From: JANQOZ01 sp045106555 | GTDB lineage: Bacteria; Pseudomonadota; Gammaproteobacteria; Xanthomonadales; SZUA-38 | Length of the DNA stretch: 64,000 nt | Assembly (NCBI GenBank): GCA_045106555.1 | Contig: JBGCET010000002.1 | Span: forward strand, 124,001 to 188,000 | Direction of reading: 5' to 3' | Shown: positions 18,590 through 27,274 of the stretch, one piece after another | Position numbering within the stretch: the stretch's first letter is position 1 | Layout of the letters: each line of letters opens with the position of its first letter | Made by a program: the position numbers and the translations under genes | Notes under the pieces: model-generated | Databases searched by the model: none | What the model was told of the DNA's origin: nothing | What the model saw: only the letters and a program-made list of their open reading frames with translations

Positions 18590-20028
18590 GCCGCGTCCTC
18601 AAAGTATTTATCGATGGCGTGCTGACTGACGGGTTTGGTGAACAGGGCCACCGCCGCCATCAGCACCGCCGCCACTCCTAATCCTGCAACTCCGGGGTGC
18701 AGGCCTGCCGTCCAGGGTGCCCCTTTGAGCGTGCCGATAATCCATACAACACAGGCCAACGTGCCACCAATGGAAGAAGTGAGGGCCGCTTCCCTGCTGA
18801 GTTTCTTCGATGTGAGTCCGATCAGCAACGGCAGGAAAAACGCCGAGCCCACCAGGGCTATAGCGAATGACACGATGCGCAAGATGAGCGCAATGTCGGG
18901 TATCGCAAGGACAAACGCCACGGCCCCCACAACCACAATGGCCAGACGGGAAATCAACAGATACTGGCGTTCATCGCGCACCACGCCTCGGGGTTCGTCC
19001 CAGCAACGACGAACCAGATCATGGGCAATGGCAGACCCGGACATCAGTAGCAGAGAGTCTGTCGTGGACATGGCGGCGCTGGCGATGCCGGTAAGCGCGA
19101 CGGCTGCCAGAGCGGGCGTTAACAGCTGGCCGACTAGTACTGGGAAAGCTTGATCTGGCGAGGCGATCTGGTCCCACACCAAAACCCGGGCAGCCGCGCC
19201 AAGATAAAAGTTGCCGTAGAGCAAAAAGACCATCACCAAACCGATGGTGATGGGTATCGACATTCTGGCGATGCGGTCATCTCGGGCCGCAAACATTTTG
19301 GTCACCAGCTCAATCCGGGTGCTGTACGCCACAAACCAGATGAAATACCAGCTCAGCATGTAGCTGGTTGACCAGGCAACGCCGGTGGGGGAGGTCCAGC
19401 CTGGAGCCACCGCCTCCACCTGCGTGAGCACGGAGTTCCATCCACCGACTGCTTTGAAAACGAAGGGGACCAAAATCAGCAGGCCGGCCCACATGAAGAG
19501 AAACTGTGCGACATTGGTCCACACCACCGCCAGCAGGCCACCCAAGGCCACGTAACCCACGAAGATAATGGTGCCAATCACCAAGCACAACATGAAATCC
19601 AAGCCCAACAGCTGCTCCAGAATGAACGCCATTCCGCGTAACTGGGCAATCAAATAGATGATACTGGATACCGCGACTACCAGGGCACTCCAGGCGCGCA
19701 GGCCACGGCTGTCAAACCGGTCGCCCATGTAGTCAGGAATGGTAAATCCACCGGAACGGCGAAGTTTTTTGGCGAAGACATAAAAGATAATGGCCGCGCC
19801 ACCAACAAAAGAAATGTACGGAAGGATGGCGACGCCGCCGAATTTGCCAGCAAAAGCGACCCCACTAAGAATGGCGCCGCCGTGCATGATGGCCGCCATG
19901 TTGGCCATAATCATGATCGGTAGCCCGAAGCTGCGCCCGGCTACCCAAAAATCGGCACCGGAGGTTTGGCGACGAGATGCCACCAGGCCAATGACCACCA
20001 CCAGCACAAGGTAGAGGCCAAAAATCAT
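18586..20028 (-). CDS. Sodium:solute symporter (SSS family)
   Basis: The 480-residue protein has about thirteen hydrophobic segments and SSS features: a short N-terminal helix, then RRQTSGADFWVAGRSFG, which is the conserved loop before helix 2, and ALTGIASAAMSTTDSLLLMSGS around helix 8, where the Ser and Thr pair coordinates sodium. It imports an organic solute with Na+ across the inner membrane. The ATG at 20028 has no good ribosome-binding site. An in-frame CTG 24 bases upstream has GAGG at ideal spacing and would add eight residues (to begin EQQSLG). It forms an operon with the microprotein and the cyclase-family lipoprotein. Substrate unknown. Confidence 0.92.
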   Translation of the reverse strand: MIFGLYLVLVVVIGLVASRRQTSGADFWVAGRSFGLPIMIMANMAAIMHGGAILSGVAFAGKFGGVAILPYISFVGGAAIIFYVFAKKLRRSGGFTIPDYMGDRFDSRGLRAWSALVVAVSSIIYLIAQLRGMAFILEQLLGLDFMLCLVIGTIIFVGYVALGGLLAVVWTNVAQFLFMWAGLLILVPFVFKAVGGWNSVLTQVEAVAPGWTSPTGVAWSTSYMLSWYFIWFVAYSTRIELVTKMFAARDDRIARMSIPITIGLVMVFLLYGNFYLGAAARVLVWDQIASPDQAFPVLVGQLLTPALAAVALTGIASAAMSTTDSLLLMSGSAIAHDLVRRCWDEPRGVVRDERQYLLISRLAIVVVGAVAFVLAIPDIALILRIVSFAIALVGSAFFLPLLIGLTSKKLSREAALTSSIGGTLACVVWIIGTLKGAPWTAGLHPGVAGLGVAAVLMAAVALFTKPVSQHAIDKYFEDAA

Positions 20029-20183
20029 CAGACCCAGGGATTGCTGTTCCAGTGGCTTACCCTCTTTACGTGGTTCTGCAGATTACTTTATCGCTAAAGC
20101 ATACCGCAAACGCGCCATGAGTTGGTGGTTACCAATCGAATCAGGATACGGGTTACAAAGGTGAACCAACACAATCCTTTTGG

Positions 20184-20936
20184 TTAGGCCGCCGTCCAGC
20201 CGCCGTCCACCCTTAAACTATGTCCGGTCACCATGGCTGATGCATCGCTGGCCAGATAAAGCGCGGCGGCGGCCACATCATTGGGTTGCCCCACTTTTCC
20301 CAAAGGAATCATGCGATTCACGAAAGTCTGAAACTCCGGGTCCGCGAGCATGGGCCGGGTTAGCGGTGTTTCGATGAAAGTAGGGGCAACGGCATTGACC
20401 CGAATTTTGTGCTCCGCTAACTCAACGGCCATGGCCTTGGTCAGCCCCTCTACGGCGTGTTTAGTCATACAGTAAACGCTGCGATTGGGGGATCCGATGT
20501 GGCCCATTTGTGACGACATGTTGATGATTGACCCGCCGCCGGAGGTTTTCATCATTACCCGGGTGGCTGCTTGGGCAGTTTTAAACATTGCACTGACGTT
20601 AAGCGTCATCACATCATCCAGGGTTTCTGCATCAACTTCGACGAAGGGCTGGGGTCTATTGGTTCCCGCGTTGTTGATAAGAATATCCAGCGACGACATT
20701 TGATCTAGTTCCGCGATAAACTCGGGTTGGGTCACATCCTGCAGCCATCCCTCCACTCGGCCCCGGCTGACAGTATTAATCTCGTCAAGGTCTGACTGGG
20801 TGCGAGCGACAGCGCGCACCGAAGCGCCCGCCTGGTCCAGCAGCAAAGCGATGGCGCGGCCAATACCTCGGCCAGCGCCAGTAACAACTGCCGTGCGGCC
20901 AGACAAATTAAACAGCTGGGTGATTGTGTCGTTCAT
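20184..20936 (-). CDS. SDR-family oxidoreductase
   Basis: The 250-residue protein is a classical short-chain dehydrogenase: TGAGRGIG cofactor motif near residue 20, NNAG near 90, the Ser of INMSSQMG, the YCMTK catalytic pair near 155, and RVNAVAPTFIETPL. The C-terminal VDGGWTAA is typical of the family. It uses NAD(P)+ to oxidise an alcohol or reduce a ketone in the cytoplasm. It lies divergent to a HisD-family dehydrogenase, with 270 bases between them. This recalls sulfopropanediol pathways, in which SDR enzymes and HpsN act in sequence, but one SDR alone does not prove that. Confidence 0.92.
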   Translation of the reverse strand: MNDTITQLFNLSGRTAVVTGAGRGIGRAIALLLDQAGASVRAVARTQSDLDEINTVSRGRVEGWLQDVTQPEFIAELDQMSSLDILINNAGTNRPQPFVEVDAETLDDVMTLNVSAMFKTAQAATRVMMKTSGGGSIINMSSQMGHIGSPNRSVYCMTKHAVEGLTKAMAVELAEHKIRVNAVAPTFIETPLTRPMLADPEFQTFVNRMIPLGKVGQPNDVAAAALYLASDASAMVTGHSLRVDGGWTAA

Positions 20937-21206
20937 GATATGGACTGTGTCTCAGCGATAAGACAGCCTTCACTGTCGCCGATTCGAAGTCAAATTGATG
21001 CGGCAAATCGTGGCGAATTATGCATTTTTGGTATGGGAGCTGACATTACAGGGTCAGTGGACGTGATTTATCCGGTGCATAATGAACGTTCTACGCCTGG
21101 GCTGAATTTTTAGGCCGAGGCCGCGTCCAATTTACCCAAGGGTATGACTAAAAGCGTCGAGCTAATGCAGCCGCCTTCAGCCCTCTTGAGACAGGAACAT
21201 TTTTTG

Positions 21207-22496
21207 ATGATTCGTACAATGAAACACGGGATCAGTGATGACATCGCTGCAGATATGGACGCGAAGGTTCGTTCAACCGTTGAGGGCATCCTGGCCGACA
21301 TCGGCAAGCGCGGCGATGTGGCCGTGGCGGAGCTTGCCCAACGTTTCGACAACTATAGCGCAGCGTCCTTTCGTCTTAGCACCGAGGAGATTGACGCTTG
21401 CATTTCCCGCTTGCCGGAACAGACTCTGGAAGACATCCGTTTTGCCCAGGCCCAGGTGCGAAATTTTGCGCAGATTCAGCGCGATTCGATTCACGATGTC
21501 GAGCGCGAGACGTTCCCGGGCGTTGTTTTGGGTCACAAAAATATCCCCGTATCCAGCGTTGGCTGCTATGTGCCGGGGGGACGTTACCCAATGGTTGCGT
21601 CGGCTCATATGAGTGTGGTTACCGCAAAGGTGGCTGGTGTGAAGCGCATCATCGCCTGCGCGCCGCCTACTGACGGCAAGCCCCATGACGCGATTGTGGC
21701 TGCAATGCACTTGGCAGGGGCCGATGAAATCTACTGTTTGGGAGGTGTTCAGGCCGTGGGCGCTATGGCATTGGGTACCGATAGCATTGCGCCGGTAGAC
21801 ATTCTGGTCGGTCCAGGCAATGCCTACGTCGCAGAAGCCAAACGCCAGCTTTTTGGTCGAGTAGGAATCGATCTGTTTGCAGGGCCAACCGAAACCTTGG
21901 TGATTGCCGATGACAGCTGTGACGCTGAAATGGTAGCCACGGACCTGCTGGGGCAGGCTGAGCATGGCCCAAACTCACCCGCCATCCTGCTGACCGATTC
22001 CGACGTACTGGGACAACAAACCCAGGAAGAGATTGCTCGCCAGCTGACGATATTGCCCACCGCTGAGGTAGCGGGAAAAGCCTGGGAGGATTATGGTCAG
22101 ATCATCGTCTGTGATACCCCGGAGGAGATGTTGTCGGAAGCCGACCGAATTGCGTCAGAGCACGTTCAGGTTATGACACGGAACGACGACTATTTTCTCG
22201 ACAATATGCAAAATTACGGTGCGCTATTCCTCGGTCAGGAAACCAACGTGTCCTATGGCGATAAGGTTATTGGCACCAACCACACGCTACCTACCAAGCT
22301 CGCGGCTCGGTACACCGGTGGCCTTTGGGTGGGTAAGTTTATTAAAACCTGCACCTACCAACGGGTGACGCCAGAAGCCAGCGCAACGATCGGCGAATAT
22401 TGCTCTCGTTTGTGTGAGTTAGAGGGGTTTGCAGGCCACAAGGCCCAGGCCGACCTGAGGGTCAGTCGTTATGGGCACCTGAAAGGGCAGGCGTGA
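21207..22496 (+). CDS. HisD-family dehydrogenase, sulfopropanediol (HpsN-like) type
   Basis: The 429-residue protein keeps the histidinol dehydrogenase framework: Gln250 and His253 (QAEHG), Glu318-His319 (ASEHV), Asp352, His359 (GTNHTLPT) and His411, which correspond to the zinc ligands and catalytic bases. Blocks such as CYVPGGRYPMVASAHM and QNYGALFLGQETNVSYGDK are those of the HisD paralogues that oxidise sulfopropanediol or other alcohols in two steps with NAD+. No other histidine biosynthesis gene is nearby, so I do not call it hisD. I chose the ATG at 21207, which has AGGA ten bases upstream; ATGs at 21144 and 21165 give N-terminal extensions not expected in the family. Confidence 0.85.
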   Translation: MIRTMKHGISDDIAADMDAKVRSTVEGILADIGKRGDVAVAELAQRFDNYSAASFRLSTEEIDACISRLPEQTLEDIRFAQAQVRNFAQIQRDSIHDVERETFPGVVLGHKNIPVSSVGCYVPGGRYPMVASAHMSVVTAKVAGVKRIIACAPPTDGKPHDAIVAAMHLAGADEIYCLGGVQAVGAMALGTDSIAPVDILVGPGNAYVAEAKRQLFGRVGIDLFAGPTETLVIADDSCDAEMVATDLLGQAEHGPNSPAILLTDSDVLGQQTQEEIARQLTILPTAEVAGKAWEDYGQIIVCDTPEEMLSEADRIASEHVQVMTRNDDYFLDNMQNYGALFLGQETNVSYGDKVIGTNHTLPTKLAARYTGGLWVGKFIKTCTYQRVTPEASATIGEYCSRLCELEGFAGHKAQADLRVSRYGHLKGQA

Positions 22497-22540
22497 CAGG
22501 TTAGCGGACTTGCTCAACGCGAGCCAAAAATCAGATTAGC

Positions 22541-23134
22541 TCAGGCGTCCGCTGAGCCAATGACTTTCAGGAAAAATGGTTGGCACTTTTCCAGATTCGC
22601 GCTGAGCTGTTCCTGGGAGGTTTGAATGGCCCGCGAAAACGACTCCATGGATTCTGAAGTCAAATGGGTTTTCAGCGCCTCGTCAGTGCCGCCGTCATCG
22701 ATATATTGAGCGCGTAAGTAGCCTGATATGATAAATACGGAAAACTCCGCAGCGACCATGAATAGCTTTTCCTCCTCGTCCTCAACCAGCTCAGGGTGCA
22801 GGGATACTCCACATACACCGTAATTGGCGATGGCCTGAACTATAGGGTGTGGCATCTCAGGCGTGGACAGAGTTGCTGCCACTGGCATCTCGCTAATAAT
22901 ATTCTCCAGCCCCCAGTTATCGATGCGGGTCGCCATTCCTGTGACGGCATGCAGCGCGCCCGCCAGCTTGTCGGTGTCTGAGCCGTCGACGCCAACCTCA
23001 AGCTGATCCATCCTGGCCAGCATTCCCCGTGCGGCGTTCAGTTTTGCCTCATCGGGCATCCATGGGAGTTGCGCTTTTGCGACGCCCGAGATCAGAAGGG
23101 CGGCGGCAATGAGCAAGGAAAATAGATTGTTCAT
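22541..23134 (-). CDS. Secreted protein of unknown function
   Basis: The 197-residue protein has a clear signal peptide (MNNLFSLLIAAALLISGVAKA, cleavage after AKA). The mature part is mostly helical and acidic, with two Cys (in YGVCGVSLHPELVEDEEE and near the C-terminus) that could form a disulfide. I do not recognise the family. The ATG at 23134 has GAAG eight bases upstream and is preferred over the ATG two codons earlier. It is transcribed leftward from the same intergenic region as the CheA-like operon. It converges with the HisD-family gene, so it is probably a single-gene unit. Confidence 0.75.
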   Translation of the reverse strand: MNNLFSLLIAAALLISGVAKAQLPWMPDEAKLNAARGMLARMDQLEVGVDGSDTDKLAGALHAVTGMATRIDNWGLENIISEMPVAATLSTPEMPHPIVQAIANYGVCGVSLHPELVEDEEEKLFMVAAEFSVFIISGYLRAQYIDDGGTDEALKTHLTSESMESFSRAIQTSQEQLSANLEKCQPFFLKVIGSADA

Positions 23135-23435
23135 GAGCATCTTCAGTTAACACAATTGCGTAGTGATCACCTTACTACAGCTCGCAGAGTTTGGTCCGTA
23201 GTGTCCGAAAAAGCCTGTTTTTTGCCAGCTTGTCCAATATTTATGGCAATTTTGTCTAATCGCTTTGTCAACTAACTTTAAATAAGGTTAACGAGTGCAA
23301 AGCTGAGACACTGGCTCCCCCACTTGCCTCTATAGTAGCCGCTCTTCGCTACCCAGATCAGACAACGATCGGCAAAGCGAGCACATAAAGACGGGCCCCA
23401 CCAATGAGCGGTCCGCTTAGCTACTAGGGGTTACC
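23135..23435. promoter_or_regulatory. Divergent intergenic region upstream of the kinase-amt operon
   Basis: This 301-base gap must hold promoters for the secreted protein (leftward) and the signalling operon (rightward). A TATAGT at 23331-23336 is a possible -10 box for the kinase operon, but no convincing -35 lies at 16-18 bases. AT-rich DNA is concentrated at 23205-23290. A near match to a sigma-54 promoter at 23312-23327 has the wrong spacing. I see no tRNA or obvious structured RNA. Confidence 0.35.
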
Positions 23436-25157
23436 ATGAAAGGATTAGGAAAGTACGGAGCGATGGCTGTTGGCCTCGGCTTCTTCTTGGTGTTCTTGCT
23501 GGCGGTGCTGGCAACCAACATTTGGTTTGCTAACACGCTGGTCGGGGATCTGGCTGCTGCCATCTCGCTGCTGCCCGCTGCCGATCAGGAGACCAGCCTG
23601 CTGGCGCAGAAGCAATTTAAGCTGCTGCAGATTGCCGCATTAATCATGGCGGTAGTCTACTTCGCCGGCATTATTTTCGCGCTGAGTCGCGACATTCAAC
23701 GCAGAGACACAGAAGTTGAAGCCGCCAAAGCGGAAACCGACAACATTCTGGGTACGGTGACTGAGGGCCTTTTCCTGCTCGATAAGGATCTGGAAATCGG
23801 CATGCAGCAATCCGGTGCGTTGCGCGATATGTTTGGTGTTAAAGACGACCTGAACGGCAACTTCTTGGACTTCATCAACCGTTACGTTCCGGAGTCCACC
23901 CTGGACATCGCGCGGGACTTCATCGAACTGCTGTTTGGCGATCGAGTGAAGCAAAAGCTGATTGGTGACCTCAACCCCTTAACCGAAGTGGAAATCAGCA
24001 TCGAGCGTCGCGATGGCTCGTTTGAAAGCCGCTTCCTTAACTTCCAGTTCCAGCGCGTATTGGTAGAGAAGAAGGTGTCACAGCTGCTGACCTCGGTAAC
24101 CGACGTTACCCGCGAAGTGGTGCTGGCCCGTCAGCTGGAAGAAACCAAAGAGCAATCAGAAGCCCAGCTGGACCTTCTGGTTAGCATTCTCCACCTTGAT
24201 CCGGCTCAGGTTCGCCGGTTTCTGGTCAACACCGAACACAGCCTGGACACGGTTAATGGTCTTCTTAAAGAGCAGACCAGTGGCCGGTCGGGAATTACCA
24301 ACAAGCTGGCAGCCATCTTTAGAGACGCCCACAAGATTAAGGGTGAGGCCGCAGCATTGGAGATGCACTCCTTTGAGATTCTGGCTCACGAGTTTGAGGA
24401 CAAGGTGGAAGAACTCCGGCGCAAGTCTGATACCTCAACCAAAGATCTGTTGACCTTGACGGTTCATCTGAAGGGCCTTTATGAGCACTTGGCTTCGGTA
24501 CAGGACATGGTTCAACGGTTCTCCAGTCTCAGTGGTTCACACGAGCACACTCAGTCCGACGAGAACTCCGAGCCAGCGAATCCGTTGGCGCGATTGGGCA
24601 ATCAGGTTGCTGAGCGCAATGGCGTGGAAGTGCGAGTTTCTCGGGTAGGCCTTGACGATGAAGAGATTCCTGAGCCCTACCGCGAGCTGGTGAACGATGC
24701 CGCAATTCAGCTGGTACGAAACTCCGTAGCCCACGGTATTGAGGGGCCGGCTCAGCGTCTGCGCCTGGGTAAGCGGGCTGAAGGTCAGGTGGTGGTAAGC
24801 GTTAACACCAGCGACGACGGCGAGCTGGTGCTTCAGGTGCGTGACGATGGGCGCGGGCTAAACATGGAGAAAATTCGCTCAACCGCCATTGAAAAGAAAA
24901 TGATTACCTTTGAGCAGGCTAATCGACTGAATCACACCCAGGTTCTCGGGCTTCTGTTCCGACCCGGATTTTCCACTGCTGAGGAAGGCGGTAGAGACGC
25001 GGGTCGGGGCGTAGGCTTGGATGTAGTGGGTGCAGGCATGCGTGAGGCCAAGGGCCGGATCAGCGTGCAGCATCGCCAGGACCAGTTTTGTCAGTTCCGT
25101 CTCATTTTCCCGGCAGTCGCAGACTCCGGTGATGTCGCTGAATCAAGGTGGGGCTGA
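23436..25157 (+). CDS. Membrane-bound CheA-like histidine kinase without a CheW-type domain
   Basis: The 573-residue protein has two membrane helices (about 10-32 and 66-84), a PAS-like domain (about 97-230), a coiled-coil linker, an HPt-like domain with the phosphorylatable His299 in RDAHKIKGEAAA, and a CheA-type ATPase with N box (LVRNSVAHGIEG, Asn429), DDGRGL (470-475) and GRGVGLDVV (523-531). It lacks the CheY-binding P2 and the CheW-like P5 regulatory domains of chemotactic CheA, and it has no large periplasmic sensor. It would autophosphorylate the His and pass phosphate to the response regulator encoded next, whose ATG overlaps its stop (TGATG). The signal could be intracellular, through PAS, or come from the co-transcribed ammonium transporter. 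Confidence 0.88.
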   Translation: MKGLGKYGAMAVGLGFFLVFLLAVLATNIWFANTLVGDLAAAISLLPAADQETSLLAQKQFKLLQIAALIMAVVYFAGIIFALSRDIQRRDTEVEAAKAETDNILGTVTEGLFLLDKDLEIGMQQSGALRDMFGVKDDLNGNFLDFINRYVPESTLDIARDFIELLFGDRVKQKLIGDLNPLTEVEISIERRDGSFESRFLNFQFQRVLVEKKVSQLLTSVTDVTREVVLARQLEETKEQSEAQLDLLVSILHLDPAQVRRFLVNTEHSLDTVNGLLKEQTSGRSGITNKLAAIFRDAHKIKGEAAALEMHSFEILAHEFEDKVEELRRKSDTSTKDLLTLTVHLKGLYEHLASVQDMVQRFSSLSGSHEHTQSDENSEPANPLARLGNQVAERNGVEVRVSRVGLDDEEIPEPYRELVNDAAIQLVRNSVAHGIEGPAQRLRLGKRAEGQVVVSVNTSDDGELVLQVRDDGRGLNMEKIRSTAIEKKMITFEQANRLNHTQVLGLLFRPGFSTAEEGGRDAGRGVGLDVVGAGMREAKGRISVQHRQDQFCQFRLIFPAVADSGDVAESRWG

Positions 25158-25537
25158 TGACCACGATGAAAATCATGGTTGTGGATGACTCCAACGTCAT
25201 CCGCAACAAAATCAAAACCTGTCTGGGTGACACGCCGTTTGAGTTTGTGGGTGCTGCCACCAATGGTTTGGAGGCGGTTGAGCAGTTCAAGCTACTGAAA
25301 CCCCACATGATCACGATGGACATCACCATGCCTCATCTTGATGGCATTGAAACCATCAAACGGATTATGGCGATTGACGATCAGGTAAGAATTTTGGTGG
25401 TGTCGGCCCTGGCTGACAAGGCCACCGCTATCGAGGCCCTGAAACAGGGTGCCCATGGATTTTTGTGCAAACCGTTCAGTGATTTAGACATGGCTGAAGC
25501 GTTAGAAGAGCTGATGGAGGACCTGATCGATGCATGA
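25157..25537 (+). CDS. CheY-like single-domain response regulator
   Basis: The 126-residue receiver has the acidic pair at the end of strand 1 (VVDDS), the phospho-acceptor Asp55 in ITMDITMPHLDG, the Ser of VVSALADKA and the Lys of LCKPFSD, which is a complete phosphorylation site. There is no output domain, so it must act by protein contact, as CheY does, or as a phosphate carrier. The start overlaps the kinase stop by one base, and its own stop overlaps the CheX-like gene by eight bases. This suggests balanced expression of kinase, regulator and phosphatase. Confidence 0.93.
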   Translation: MTTMKIMVVDDSNVIRNKIKTCLGDTPFEFVGAATNGLEAVEQFKLLKPHMITMDITMPHLDGIETIKRIMAIDDQVRILVVSALADKATAIEALKQGAHGFLCKPFSDLDMAEALEELMEDLIDA

Positions 25538-25970
25538 GAATGAGCTGCAGGTATTTATTGATGGTGCGGTGAACTACTTCACTACGGTTACGGACACGGT
25601 GGCTGAAGTTGGGTCTCCTTATCTGGTAGATACGCCTAAAAAATTGGAGTTCACCGGCATCATCGGAATCTCAGGGCGCAAGAAAGGAGTGGTGTATTTC
25701 ACTGCGCCGCGGCCCATGTTGATTCGCCTGTTGGCCTACATGGGTGAGCAGGAAATGAACAACGATAACCTGGCGGACATGGTGGGCGAAGTGGCCAACA
25801 CTCTGTCTGGAAACGCCAGAAAAGAATTTGGCAAAGACTTCATGATCTCGGTGCCCGTAGTGGTCTCTGGCGACAGCGAGCAAATCAAGGTGCCCAACGG
25901 GGTGAAGTCGTACGCAATACCGATCAGCTGGCGCAATCACTGCGCTTTCGTGGTCATCAGCATTGAATAA
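25530..25970 (+). CDS. CheX-like CheY-phosphatase
   Basis: The 146-residue protein matches CheX. After an N-terminal strand region (GIIGISGRKKGVVYF), the long helix carries Glu87-x-x-Asn90 (MVGEVANTLSGNARKEF), the catalytic pair that positions water for dephosphorylating a receiver domain, and it ends in strands with SYAIPISW. CheX dephosphorylates CheY-P in chemotaxis systems that lack CheZ. Here its partner is most likely the receiver encoded immediately upstream, with which it overlaps by eight bases. It is followed after 12 bases by the ammonium transporter. Confidence 0.88.
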   Translation: MHENELQVFIDGAVNYFTTVTDTVAEVGSPYLVDTPKKLEFTGIIGISGRKKGVVYFTAPRPMLIRLLAYMGEQEMNNDNLADMVGEVANTLSGNARKEFGKDFMISVPVVVSGDSEQIKVPNGVKSYAIPISWRNHCAFVVISIE

Positions 25971-25982
25971 TCGGGGAATATC

Positions 25983-27272
25983 ATGAAAAGGAATTTAGCA
26001 ATAGTCGGCGCTATCGCCGGCTTAGGGTTTGTCGGCACCGCGTCCGCCAACGAGGTGGATGCAATCAACGTCACCAATCTCATTTGGATGGGCATCTGCT
26101 GTTCACTGGTTTTGCTCATGCAGCCGGGTTTTGCGTTGCTGGAAAGTGGACTGTCTCGATCAAAGAACGCCGTCAACGTGATCATGAAAAACTTTGCGGA
26201 CCTGTGTATCGGTTCGTTAGCGTTTTGGGCCTTTGGTTACGGCCTGATGTTTGGCGATAATCCCACCGGGTTTTTTGGCATCAGCGATTTCATGGTGCAG
26301 CCAGAAAACGGTGAGGTGGCTCTGAACGTTCTGTATCAGATGCTGTTTGCGGCAACGGCTGCCACCATTGTGAGTGGCGCGGTCGCTGAGCGGATTCGGT
26401 TTATCCCCTATGTGATCGGTGCGGCGTTCATTATCGCAGTGATTTATCCGTTGTTCGGTGCCTGGGCATGGGGTGACGGTGGCTGGCTGCAAAACCTGGG
26501 TTTTGTCGACGCTGCGGGAGCCACAGTAGTTCACTCCATCGGTGGTTGGTGTGCCCTGGGAGCGGTGCTGGCACTGGGCCCAAGACTGGGTCGGTTCAGT
26601 CGCAAAGGCAAAGCGCGGGACATTCCTGGGCACAACCTGCCGATGTTTGCTTTGGGTTCATTCCTGCTATGGGTGGGTTGGTTTGGATTTAACGGTGGTG
26701 CTGCGGTGCGGGACTTCTCTAACCTGGGAACCATCTTGCTCAACACGCACTTGTCGGCAGCAGCAGGCGTGGCATCCGCACTATTTTTCATGCATCTGCT
26801 GAAGCAGCCTATTCTTATGACCACCAGCATTAACGGCGCCTTGGGCGGCCTGGTGGCGGTCACCGCTGGTTGTGCAACGATGACGCCAGGTGCGGCGTTG
26901 CTTACTGGCCTGGTGGCTGGTGGCGTAGTTGTATTTGGCACCACCGCATTGCTCAAGCTGCGTGTGGACGATGTGGTTGGCGCAATACCGGTGCACGGCA
27001 TGTGTGGTGCCTGGGGAACCTTGGCGGCCGGCATGTTTTATGCCCCGGATATGTTCTCTGTATACACCATGGTGGCGCAGATCATTGGCCTGGTAGCGGC
27101 ATTCGCTTGGGCCTTCCCGCTGTCCTATGGCGTGTTCAAGTTGATTGACGTCACCCTGGGTCTGCGTGCCAGCACGCAACACGAGCAGCGTGGGATGGAC
27201 TTCTCAGAGCACTACGAGACGGGCTATGCAGACTTCATCAATGCCGGTACTACTCACCAGGCTAAGGCGTAG
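25983..27272 (+). CDS. amt: Ammonium transporter (Amt family)
   Basis: The 429-residue protein has a cleavable signal-like N-terminus (GTASANE), about eleven transmembrane helices, and the Amt pore residues: His184 (TVVHSIGGW) and His338 (PVHGMCGAWG) as the twin-His pair, and Asp176 before the first His. The C-terminal tail has EQRGMDFSEHYETGYADF, close to the GLD-HGE-AY element that contacts PII proteins in AmtB. It conducts ammonium across the inner membrane as a trimer. No glnK lies beside it, which is unusual. Instead it sits in an operon with a kinase, a receiver, a CheX-like phosphatase and an unknown protein. Confidence 0.96.
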   Translation: MKRNLAIVGAIAGLGFVGTASANEVDAINVTNLIWMGICCSLVLLMQPGFALLESGLSRSKNAVNVIMKNFADLCIGSLAFWAFGYGLMFGDNPTGFFGISDFMVQPENGEVALNVLYQMLFAATAATIVSGAVAERIRFIPYVIGAAFIIAVIYPLFGAWAWGDGGWLQNLGFVDAAGATVVHSIGGWCALGAVLALGPRLGRFSRKGKARDIPGHNLPMFALGSFLLWVGWFGFNGGAAVRDFSNLGTILLNTHLSAAAGVASALFFMHLLKQPILMTTSINGALGGLVAVTAGCATMTPGAALLTGLVAGGVVVFGTTALLKLRVDDVVGAIPVHGMCGAWGTLAAGMFYAPDMFSVYTMVAQIIGLVAAFAWAFPLSYGVFKLIDVTLGLRASTQHEQRGMDFSEHYETGYADFINAGTTHQAKA

Positions 27273-27274
27273 TC

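Noticed and set aside
21207..22496. Calling the HisD-family gene hisD for histidine biosynthesis
   Set aside because: No other his genes are nearby, and the conserved blocks fit the alcohol/sulfopropanediol dehydrogenase paralogues better.
22503..22557. Inverted repeats (AGCGGAC/GTCCGCT and GCTCAG/CTGAGC) at the end of the HisD-family gene
   Set aside because: They overlap one another and the end of the convergent gene, and no T tract follows. A terminator is possible but not supported enough.
23312..23327. Sigma-54-like TGGC...TTGC sequence upstream of the kinase-amt operon
   Set aside because: Tempting because amt genes are often RpoN-dependent, but the spacing between the two boxes is one base too long and sigma-54 spacing is strict.
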